Origin: Chitinophaga pinensis | Lineage (GTDB): Bacteria; Bacteroidota; Bacteroidia; Flavobacteriales_D; Crocinitomicaceae | Assembly (NCBI GenBank): GCA_945861175.1 | Contig: CAMATR010000013.1 | Location: 1-13,732, forward strand | DNA: 13,732 nt | Reading direction: 5' to 3' | Shown: in pieces, positions 6,617 through 13,732 of the stretch | How positions within the stretch are numbered: position 1 is the stretch's first letter | Layout: each line of letters opens with the position of its first letter | Program-made: the position numbers and the translations under genes | The notes under the pieces: generated by a model | Told to the model about the DNA's origin: nothing | Seen by the model: only the letters and a program-made list of their open reading frames with translations | Databases searched by the model: none

Positions 6617-7665
6617 TGAAAAAACACCTTCTATATATCTATTTGAATCCATCCTCCTTCGTATTAAAAGACATTGAAATATTAAAAGAGGAATTCGAAC
6701 TGAGCACTAAAAGATTTGATGTAAGATCAAAGTACAAGCTACCTTTTGCTTTTTTAGCTCAGTTGCTATATTTACTTTGGAATACCAGAACACATGATGT
6801 GGTAATTGTTCAATTTGCTGGTTATCAGTCAATTTTGCCTATTTTTTGGGCTCGATTTTTTAGAAAAAAATCGATTTTAGTTTTAGGTGGCACCGATTGT
6901 GTTCACTTTCCGTCAATAAACTATGGTAATTTCTCAAAACGATTTTTAGCAAGATGTACCAGTTTAAGCATAAAGAATGCAACATTGCTATTGCCAGTAT
7001 CACAAACGCTTGTAGAAACCGATTATGATTATCAATCCGATGATTTTAAAAAGCAAGGTTATAAAGTTTTTGTAAAAGGAGAAACAGCAGCATATAAAGT
7101 AATTCACAATGGTTTCAAAACTGACCAATGGCAACCAGATCTAAAAGAAAAGAATTCATTTGTCACCGTTGCAGCTGATCTTCAAACGCGATTTGGAATT
7201 CAACTGAAAGGCATAGATCTTATTTTAGAAATAGCTCCCTCTCTTCCAGACTGTCAATTTTACATTGTAGGAGGCAAAAACGCAAATTTAGATACCCCAT
7301 CAAATGTCCATCTGATCGAAACGATACCGAACAATGAATTACCTCATTTCATTGCTACCAAAGAGTATTATTTGCAATTATCTATGAGCGAGGGTTTTCC
7401 TAATGCACTCTGCGAGGCAATGCTTTGCGGTTGTATCCCTATTGTTTCTGCTGTTGGAGCTATGCCTGAAATTATCTCGGATAAAGGTTTTATTCTATTC
7501 AAAAAAGATCCTGGTTTATTACTTGACTTAATTCGCACTGCAAGAAGTAAAGAAAATCATGCTTTGATGGCTGAACAAAGCAGAAATAGAATTTTATATA
7601 ATTATTCTTTTGAAAAAAGAAAAACCACTCTTCTCGGAGTGGTTAATCAATTATTTCTCAACTGA
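6616..7665 (+). CDS. GT4-type glycosyltransferase (GT-B fold)
   Basis: This 349-residue protein has the two-domain organisation of retaining GT4 enzymes. The C-terminal nucleotide-sugar-binding half is clear: VIHNGF (162-167), a LKGIDLILEIAP segment (197-208), YIVGG (216-220), and the EX7E-type motif, with Glu259 in MSEGFPNALCEAM and Glu267, followed by GCIPIVSAVGAMPEII. The N-terminal acceptor half is less conserved, with VVIVQFAGY (62-70) and LGGTDCVHFP (90-99). There is no signal peptide, so it should be cytosolic or loosely membrane-associated and act on a lipid-linked or growing surface glycan. It is translationally coupled to the upstream methyltransferase through TGATG. Its 3' end overlaps the convergent YfhO-type gene by 15 bases, and codons for about residues 333-343 contain that gene's apparent terminator. 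Donor and acceptor sugars are unknown. Confidence 0.9.
   Translation: MKKHLLYIYLNPSSFVLKDIEILKEEFELSTKRFDVRSKYKLPFAFLAQLLYLLWNTRTHDVVIVQFAGYQSILPIFWARFFRKKSILVLGGTDCVHFPSINYGNFSKRFLARCTSLSIKNATLLLPVSQTLVETDYDYQSDDFKKQGYKVFVKGETAAYKVIHNGFKTDQWQPDLKEKNSFVTVAADLQTRFGIQLKGIDLILEIAPSLPDCQFYIVGGKNANLDTPSNVHLIETIPNNELPHFIATKEYYLQLSMSEGFPNALCEAMLCGCIPIVSAVGAMPEIISDKGFILFKKDPGLLLDLIRTARSKENHALMAEQSRNRILYNYSFEKRKTTLLGVVNQLFLN
7611..7644 (-). terminator. Rho-independent terminator of carB-DUF4834-yfhO operon, inside convergent CDS
   Basis: Read on the - strand, AACCACTC (7644-7637), a six-base loop CGAGAA and GAGTGGTT (7630-7623) form a perfect 8-base stem. It is followed directly by TTTCTTTTTTC, a strong U-tract in RNA. 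It lies seven bases beyond the TAA of the YfhO-type gene. On the + strand the same stem is preceded by A-rich sequence and has no good U-tract after it, so it is best read as serving the - strand. It sits within the last codons of the + strand glycosyltransferase. Confidence 0.8.
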
Positions 7666-10617
7666 ACGTTTTTTAAATTCAAGGAAAATCATTCCTCCAA
7701 TCAACCCAAACAAGAGTAGTGATCCGAATAACGCGTAATTATTCGATTTTCTGAATTTCGGCAAATCAAAAGTAAACTCTACATTATGCTTTCCATTATC
7801 TAACGCAACTCCTCTCAAAAGATAATTAGTTTTTAAAATCGGAACTTCTTTCCCATCAACTTTAGCTTTCCATCCTTCTGCATAATAGATTTCTGAAAAG
7901 ACGGCAAACTGATCTCCTTTGCATTCAGCAGAATACCTGATCTTATTCGGAGCATAAGAAGTCATTGTTATATTCCCAATACCACTATAACTGCGTTTTT
8001 TCAATCCAGAAGCAACATCTTTAAGAATAACCGCATCATTTGCCGGATTAAATTCATCAATCACGCTTACCGATAGCAATTTCGAGAAAGACTTCAACGA
8101 ATCGTTTTGCATTGTAGCAGCAGGAATTAAGTTTGTAGCGCCATTTTTATCCATCACCCAAAGCACTTCCATACCTTTGGAAATACCATTCGACAATGGA
8201 ACGTCCATGGTATCCTTTCCAGGTAGCAAATATTGTATTTTTTCAGTCCCAAATACTTTTACTTCTTTTACTACCTTTCTATTCACCAAGAAAATACCTA
8301 AGCCAGTATTTACGAGTTTAAACTCATTACCCAATGCTCGAATTTCATCATTTGGTGTTTGTTTTATCTTTATATTTCGAACGAACCAAGCATTTCCCAT
8401 TGCAGTTGTATTGGCACGCAAGGACTCTTCTTGTATAAAATACTTCACATTCAGCATGTCAAGAACTTTGTTGTTTGATCGTGATATGTGAAAATCAAAA
8501 GCATTCTGAATATTTCTAAGTTTTGCTCCATGGTATCCACCCAATGACTTGTGAAAATAAGAAGCACGCGTACTATTCCAACCACCATTCAAATCAAAAA
8601 CGCGGTAATTCGTTGCCATATTCAGTGCAGAAAAACGGTAAGCATCAATTACACGACGTTTATCTCCTCCAGTATAACCTTGTTCATCCGCAGCTTTAGA
8701 GCCCTCTCTCTCCCCTTTTTCAATCTCTTTATTGACCTTAGTGTCCAAGGCTTCCATTTCCATGATTTGTATATCTGCTTTTTCCGGGGAAAGCGGGTAA
8801 TCAGTTTGAACAGATTCTACCCAATACTTATAGTCACCTCTCTCGTTTTCAGCTGAACTTAAATAGTTTTGACTAACGGGAATTAGGTCCATCAATACTA
8901 GAATGCCGAGCCCGCCAAATATTGCCATCGTCGGAATTGCTGTGTAAAAATAGAGCGCGAAAAGAACAATTGAGAGAAATGTAAATAGTAAAGATCGATT
9001 CATTGATGAATCAAAAATATCTGCCCTTGCGCTTTTCATTAAATCATATTGCTCGGTTGCACCATCCACTTGTGCGTCGATAAATTGCTGTAACTGCTGA
9101 GGATTATTAACATCAACACCATAATTCGTTGCCAAGACTTGAGGATCTGTGCTTCGGACTTGATCCACTACTTGAGCAGGTATTTCATTTATTCTTTGTA
9201 ATTCTGACAGTGAAGTATAATTATCCCCAAGTCCAACTACTTTCACTCCTAAAAGAAGAACAAAAAAGACACTTGAAATAATTAAAAACTGTTTTTTTGT
9301 TTCTTTTACTTGTTCGCGTTCGTCATACAATCGTTGCAACAATAAAACACCAATAACTGGTACACATAATTCTATCAATACCAAAATGATTGTAACAGTT
9401 CTAAACTTATTGTAACCGGGTAAATATTCAATAAAGAAATTAGTCAGCCCCATCATATTTTTACCCCAAGAAAGCATTAGAGCCAAAATAGATACTCCTA
9501 GAAAAACCCATTTCGATTTATCTCTAATGTAATACATGCCAAGGACAAGTAAAAAGACCATAACAATGCCAATATAAACAGGACCTGAAGTCATTGGTTG
9601 TTCACCCCAGTATACTGCATAAGGCGCATTTAAAATTCCATTTATATCCTTTGATGAACGATCGGAGTTCTCAATCAATTCTCTGAAAGGACTATCTGCC
9701 ATTCCAGTAGAAGCTGATCCTTTTACGAAGGGAGAAATAAGCGTAAAAGATTCGTCAACTCCATAACTCCAGTTTGTAATATAATCCTTATCTAAACCTT
9801 CTGTATTTTCTGTTGCTAACTCACCATCAGGACGTATAGTAATGTCATTCCCCCCTCTTATAGTCTGCTTTGCATAATCATTCGTTAAGGATACGTTTCC
9901 ATAATTAATAAAAACAGCTAAAAGATAAGCACCCATAACAGCCCCGGAAGTGATTAGAAACTGTTTCAATGCTTTTTTTCTTAATGCACTGACTAACTCA
10001 TAAATACCTAATCCTACTAATACAAATGCAAAATAATACGTTACTTGTAGATGGTTACTTGCAATTTCGAAACTCATAAAGAGGGCTGAAAGTAGCGCTC
10101 CCCATTTCCAATTTCGTCTATAAGCCATAATAAATGCTCCCAGAACAGGGGCCATAAGTGCCACCGTGATTGCTTTGGAATTATGTCCTGCTTGTAGAAT
10201 AACTATCTCATAACTTGCAAAAGCAAAGGCTATAGCTCCTATAAATCCAATCAGCGGTCGGACTCGAAGACAAAGTGCAAGGATGTAAAAACCAATTAAA
10301 TGAAGTAATAAGATGCCAGAAGGAACACCTACATTTTTCAAGAACCAAATCATTCCTGTTTGAAATATGTTACCATCATACAATGTTGAAATTTGTACGG
10401 TTGGCATACCTCCAAACATTGAATTGGTCCAAAGAGGTTCATCTCCAGTTTTTTGGCGAAATGTTTTTATTTCTTGCGACATTCCGATGTATTGTTCGAT
10501 ATCATGCTGCTTTAGATGATAGCCATCATATTCCGGAGAAAAATAAGCGAACATTATCGTAATAAATCCAACTAATACTGCTAAATGTTGCCAATTTCTA
10601 TCAAAAAAACTTTTCAT
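7651..10617 (-). CDS. YfhO-family polytopic membrane protein (GT-C-like)
   Basis: This 988-residue integral membrane protein has about a dozen or more hydrophobic segments: one at 11-27, a cluster at about 100-238, more at 345-462, a pair near 545-580, and one at the C-terminus before FLEFKKR. Two large soluble regions, about 240-340 and 580-955, probably face the periplasm. The first external loop contains KQHDIEQY with Asp39, in the place where GT-C glycosyltransferases keep their catalytic acid. Together with WTNSMFGGMP (63-72) this pattern matches the YfhO family. B. subtilis YfhO is implicated in lipoteichoic acid glycosylation; the substrate in Gram-negative Bacteroidota is not known to me. 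The C-terminal part (AEGWKAKVDGKEVPILKTN) resembles the usual YfhO tail. It lies 31 bases after the DUF4834 gene in the carB operon and overlaps the convergent glycosyltransferase by 15 bases. Confidence 0.85.
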   Translation of the reverse strand: MKSFFDRNWQHLAVLVGFITIMFAYFSPEYDGYHLKQHDIEQYIGMSQEIKTFRQKTGDEPLWTNSMFGGMPTVQISTLYDGNIFQTGMIWFLKNVGVPSGILLLHLIGFYILALCLRVRPLIGFIGAIAFAFASYEIVILQAGHNSKAITVALMAPVLGAFIMAYRRNWKWGALLSALFMSFEIASNHLQVTYYFAFVLVGLGIYELVSALRKKALKQFLITSGAVMGAYLLAVFINYGNVSLTNDYAKQTIRGGNDITIRPDGELATENTEGLDKDYITNWSYGVDESFTLISPFVKGSASTGMADSPFRELIENSDRSSKDINGILNAPYAVYWGEQPMTSGPVYIGIVMVFLLVLGMYYIRDKSKWVFLGVSILALMLSWGKNMMGLTNFFIEYLPGYNKFRTVTIILVLIELCVPVIGVLLLQRLYDEREQVKETKKQFLIISSVFFVLLLGVKVVGLGDNYTSLSELQRINEIPAQVVDQVRSTDPQVLATNYGVDVNNPQQLQQFIDAQVDGATEQYDLMKSARADIFDSSMNRSLLFTFLSIVLFALYFYTAIPTMAIFGGLGILVLMDLIPVSQNYLSSAENERGDYKYWVESVQTDYPLSPEKADIQIMEMEALDTKVNKEIEKGEREGSKAADEQGYTGGDKRRVIDAYRFSALNMATNYRVFDLNGGWNSTRASYFHKSLGGYHGAKLRNIQNAFDFHISRSNNKVLDMLNVKYFIQEESLRANTTAMGNAWFVRNIKIKQTPNDEIRALGNEFKLVNTGLGIFLVNRKVVKEVKVFGTEKIQYLLPGKDTMDVPLSNGISKGMEVLWVMDKNGATNLIPAATMQNDSLKSFSKLLSVSVIDEFNPANDAVILKDVASGLKKRSYSGIGNITMTSYAPNKIRYSAECKGDQFAVFSEIYYAEGWKAKVDGKEVPILKTNYLLRGVALDNGKHNVEFTFDLPKFRKSNNYALFGSLLLFGLIGGMIFLEFKKRSVEK

Positions 10618-10648
10618 ATGTTCATTTCATTAATTTAAACTAATAGCT

Positions 10649-10918
10649 CTAATCAAGCTCTTCAAATTCTACATCCTGAGTTTCCTCAATAACTGCACTC
10701 TTTCGAGTTGATTTTTGAAAAATATTAACCTTGCCAAAATTGCGTAATTTCTGAGATCGCTCTTTTTCAAATTCTCGTTGTCGGTAATTGATTTTTTTTT
10801 CTTCTTTCATATTGCGCTTGGCCATCATCAATTGACCTAAAAAGCGAAGGAGCACGAATGCTCCTATTAGAATCAAAACTGTCCTAAATAGACCTGATAT
10901 ACTTGCTTCAACTATCAC
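10649..10918 (-). CDS. DUF4834 family small membrane protein, GTG start
   Basis: This is an 89-residue protein with one membrane segment at about residues 9-31 (TVLILIGAFVLLRFLGQ core). A strongly charged cytoplasmic-type tail follows: MKEEKK, RQREFEKERSQK, then FGKVNI and an acidic end, DVEFEELD. This layout fits the DUF4834 family found in Bacteroidota, which has no known function. The start is GTG: the G of the carB stop TAG is also the first base of this GTG (TAGTG, 10920-10916), so translation is likely by re-initiation after carB. The next in-frame Met is residue 31, after the membrane segment, which supports the GTG start. It is followed by the YfhO-type gene after 31 bases. Confidence 0.8.
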   Translation of the reverse strand: MIVEASISGLFRTVLILIGAFVLLRFLGQLMMAKRNMKEEKKINYRQREFEKERSQKLRNFGKVNIFQKSTRKSAVIEETQDVEFEELD

Positions 10919-13732
10919 TACTTGGACAAATGCATGTTACGTTCTGAATAGATCTTGGTAAAAAAAGGATCTTTCAAGTTCTTGATGAATCGAATCGCTT
11001 CTCCGGTAGATTTCATTTCAGGACCTAATTCCTTCTTTACATCCGGGAATTTCTCATATGAAAATACCGGGATTTTTATTGCATATCCTTCTTTTCTAGG
11101 ATTAAAATTAAAATCTGTCACCTTTTTCTCACCCAACATAACCTTCACAGCATAATTAACATAGGGCTCGTCATAGGCCTTTGCGATAAAAGGCACTGTG
11201 CGGGAAGCTCTTGGGTTGGCTTCAATAACATAGACTTTATCATCTTTTATGGCAAACTGGATATTAATTAAACCGACTGTTTTCAATTCAATAGCAATCT
11301 TTTTTGTTATGTCTTCAATTTGTTGCATCACAAAATCACCTAAGTTATAAGGTGGTAAAACAGCATAGGAATCTCCCGAGTGGATACCGGCTGGCTCGAT
11401 GTGTTGCATGATTCCGATGATGTATACGTTTTCACCATCACAGATTGCATCTGCTTCAGCCTCAATTGCACCTCCAATAAAATGATCCAATAAAATTTGA
11501 TTACTTCCCATTTCGTTGATAATATCAACCACATGGTGCTCTAATTCATCCTTATTAATGACAATCTTCATTTTTTGCCCACCTAAAACGTATGATGGAC
11601 GAACCAATAATGGAAAGCCTAATTCTTCTGAAAGTTCTATTGCTTGCTCGGCGCTCTGAACAACACCATATTTCGGAAAAGGAATATTATTTTGTTCTAA
11701 TACTTTAGAAAAACGACCACGATCTTCGGCTAAATCTAATGCTTCAAAGCTCGTTCCAAGTATTTTAATTCCGTATCGTTCTAATTTCTCTGCTAATTTC
11801 AAGGCAGTTTGACCACCCAACTGAACAATAACACCTTCTGGCTTTTCATGTTGGATAATGTCGTAGATATGTTCCCAGAAAACTGGCTCAAAATAAAGTT
11901 TATCGGCAGTGTCAAAGTCAGTTGAAACAGTCTCTGGATTACAATTAATCATGATTGTTTCATAACCACATTCTTTTGCGGCGAGAACTCCATGAACGCA
12001 GCTGTAATCAAACTCTATACCCTGGCCTATTCTATTTGGGCCTGAACCGAGCACAACTACTTTCTTTCTATCTGAAGAAACACTTTCGTTTTCAAACTCA
12101 AACGTTGAGTAGTAATATGGTGTTTGAGCTTCAAATTCTGCAGCACATGTATCAACTAATTTATAAACACGTTGTATTTTAAAATCTTGACGTTTTTTAT
12201 ACACTTCCGATTCAAGGCAACGCAACAAATGAGCAATCTGACGATCAGCATATCCCTTTTGTTTAGCTTCAAATAATAATTCTCTTGGTAAGCTATCTAA
12301 ATGAAAACGTTCGATTTTTCGCTCCATTTTGATCATTTCTTCGATTTGTTTTAAGAACCAAATATCAATTTTAGTTTTCTCAACAATTGTTTTGAATGGA
12401 ATACCAAGTCTGATAGCATCGTAAATATGGAATAATCGATTCCAACTTGCGAATTCCAAACTATGTAGAATCTCATTCTGGTTTGTCAATTCTTTGCCAT
12501 CTGCTCCAAGGCCATTGCGATTAATCTCTAGTGACTGACATGCCTTCTGTAAAGCCTCTTGAAATGATCTTCCGATTGCCATTACCTCACCCACAGATTT
12601 CATTTGTAATCCTAATTGACGATTGGTTCCTGGGAATTTATTAAAATTCCAACGAGGAATTTTCACGATTACATAGTCCAATGTTGGCTCAAATAAAGCC
12701 GATGTTGTTTTCGTGATCTGATTACTCAATTCATCCAAATGATAGCCGATGGCTAATTTAGACGCTATTTTTGCAATCGGATATCCTGTTGCTTTGGACG
12801 CCAATGCTGATGAGCGAGATACACGAGGATTGATCTCAATTGCAATTATGTCTTCATTATCATCTGGCGAGACAGCAAACTGCACATTACAACCTCCTGC
12901 AAAATTTCCAATCGAGCGCATCATGAGAATCGCCATGTCCCGCATTTTTTGGAATGTTGTATCTGAAAGAGTCATTGCTGGTGCAACAGTAATTGAATCA
13001 CCCGTGTGAATACCCATTGGGTCAAAGTTTTCTATAGAACAAATGATAACAACGTTGTCATTTGCATCACGCAACAATTCCAATTCGAATTCTTTCCAAC
13101 CCAAAAGGGCTTTGTCAATCATTACTTCATGAATTGGAGACAATTGCAACCCTCTTTCAAGTAAACCATCAAAATCTTTTGAGTCGTGAACAATCGATGC
13201 TCCAGCTCCACCTAGCGTAAAGGAAGCACGAATGCACAAGGGGAAGCCGAATTCTTGAGCGACCTCTTTTCCTTCGAGAAATGACTTTGCAGTTGCTTGA
13301 GGTGCCATAGGAATTCCAATATTTAACATGAGATTGCGGAATTCTTCGCGATTCTCTGTAATCTCGATGGCTTTAATATCTACACCAACAATACGAACAC
13401 CATATTCTTCCCAAATACCCATCTCATCGCACTTAATGCAAAGGTTAAGAGCTGTTTGACCTCCCATAGTCGGAAGAACTGCGTCAATTTTGTGATTTTG
13501 GAGAATTTTAATGATGCTTTCAGGCTCAAGTGGTTCGAGATAAATATTGTCAGCTACAACTTTATCTGTCATAATAGTTGCAGGATTCGAATTGATTAAA
13601 GTAACTTCAATTCCTTCATCTCTTAATGATCTGGAAGCTTGAGATCCAGCATAGTCAAATTCACATGCTTGTCCTATGACGATTGGTCCACTTCCGATAA
13701 TCAGTATGGACTTAATGGAGGTATCTTTTGGC
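10918..13732 (-). CDS. carB: Carbamoyl-phosphate synthase large subunit, lacking MGS domain
   Basis: The frame runs to the right edge, where base 13732 supplies only the G of a probable ATG followed by PKDTSIKSILIIGSGP. The start codon is therefore cut by two bases, and the ATG at 13572 is internal. The full protein would be 938 residues. It has two CarB halves. The first has SGPIVIGQACEFDYAG, the ATP-grasp segment FTLGGAGAS, and the metal-binding EINPRVSRSSALASKATG (Glu300, Asn302). A middle oligomerisation region follows. The second half has LGSGPNRIGQGIEFDYS, RPSYVLGGQKMK and EANPRASRTVPF (Glu838, Asn840). It makes carbamoyl phosphate from bicarbonate, ATP and ammonia tunnelled from CarA, for pyrimidine and arginine synthesis. 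The E. coli protein is 1073 residues; here the sequence ends where its C-terminal allosteric MGS-like domain would start. It is the first gene of a - strand operon. Confidence 0.96.
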   Translation of the reverse strand, partial: PKDTSIKSILIIGSGPIVIGQACEFDYAGSQASRSLRDEGIEVTLINSNPATIMTDKVVADNIYLEPLEPESIIKILQNHKIDAVLPTMGGQTALNLCIKCDEMGIWEEYGVRIVGVDIKAIEITENREEFRNLMLNIGIPMAPQATAKSFLEGKEVAQEFGFPLCIRASFTLGGAGASIVHDSKDFDGLLERGLQLSPIHEVMIDKALLGWKEFELELLRDANDNVVIICSIENFDPMGIHTGDSITVAPAMTLSDTTFQKMRDMAILMMRSIGNFAGGCNVQFAVSPDDNEDIIAIEINPRVSRSSALASKATGYPIAKIASKLAIGYHLDELSNQITKTTSALFEPTLDYVIVKIPRWNFNKFPGTNRQLGLQMKSVGEVMAIGRSFQEALQKACQSLEINRNGLGADGKELTNQNEILHSLEFASWNRLFHIYDAIRLGIPFKTIVEKTKIDIWFLKQIEEMIKMERKIERFHLDSLPRELLFEAKQKGYADRQIAHLLRCLESEVYKKRQDFKIQRVYKLVDTCAAEFEAQTPYYYSTFEFENESVSSDRKKVVVLGSGPNRIGQGIEFDYSCVHGVLAAKECGYETIMINCNPETVSTDFDTADKLYFEPVFWEHIYDIIQHEKPEGVIVQLGGQTALKLAEKLERYGIKILGTSFEALDLAEDRGRFSKVLEQNNIPFPKYGVVQSAEQAIELSEELGFPLLVRPSYVLGGQKMKIVINKDELEHHVVDIINEMGSNQILLDHFIGGAIEAEADAICDGENVYIIGIMQHIEPAGIHSGDSYAVLPPYNLGDFVMQQIEDITKKIAIELKTVGLINIQFAIKDDKVYVIEANPRASRTVPFIAKAYDEPYVNYAVKVMLGEKKVTDFNFNPRKEGYAIKIPVFSYEKFPDVKKELGPEMKSTGEAIRFIKNLKDPFFTKIYSERNMHLSK

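Noticed and set aside
8177..8856. Open frames of about 100 codons on the + strand opposite the YfhO-type gene
   Set aside because: They lie wholly antisense to a well-supported gene and show no domain or sensible composition.
13570..13572. ATG at 13572 as the carB start
   Set aside because: The same frame continues upstream with the highly conserved CarB N-terminus (SGPIVIGQACEFDYAG), and a probable ATG is cut by the window edge.

Overview
The window looks like ordinary chromosomal DNA from a member of the Bacteroidota, most likely a Flavobacteriales-type marine or freshwater bacterium. Three things suggest this. The DNA is AT-rich and lacks obvious Shine-Dalgarno sequences. Several families are typical of the phylum: a DUF4834 protein, a large YfhO-type membrane protein, a DUF1573 lipoprotein, and a carbamoyl-phosphate synthase large chain that stops before the usual regulatory domain. 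The genes are tightly packed, with stop/start overlaps. I see no mobile element, CRISPR array, rRNA or tRNA. No gene-free stretch exceeds 300 bases; the longest is the roughly 186-base divergent region at 3538-3723.

Region 1 (1-2641, + strand) is a polyamine operon. The window opens inside an S-adenosylmethionine decarboxylase (SpeD) domain that continues in the same frame into a complete spermidine synthase (SpeE), so this is the 3' part of a speD-speE fusion. Two bases later comes an agmatinase-family ureohydrolase. A small six-helix membrane protein of unknown function overlaps that gene by ATGA. Together the enzymes could decarboxylate AdoMet, transfer the aminopropyl group, and remove urea from agmatine or N1-aminopropylagmatine.

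Region 2 (2638-5863) is envelope-related. A secreted NlpC/P60 peptidase on the - strand converges on the polyamine operon, with overlapping stop codons. It diverges from a secreted S41 C-terminal processing protease, which is followed by a DUF1573 lipoprotein.

Region 3 (5921-7665, + strand) is a class I methyltransferase coupled by TGATG to a GT4-type glycosyltransferase, probably for surface glycan synthesis or modification.

Region 4 (7651-13732, - strand) is an operon read right to left: carB, then a DUF4834 membrane protein coupled by TAGTG, then a roughly 988-residue YfhO-type membrane protein. Its apparent Rho-independent terminator lies inside the last codons of the convergent glycosyltransferase gene. 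carB is complete except for the first two bases of its start codon, which fall just past the right edge.

I did not find a clearly new defence, mobile or RNA system. The observations most worth a second look are the SpeD-SpeE fusion with its ureohydrolase and membrane-protein partners, the terminator embedded in a coding region, and the CarB that lacks its allosteric domain.
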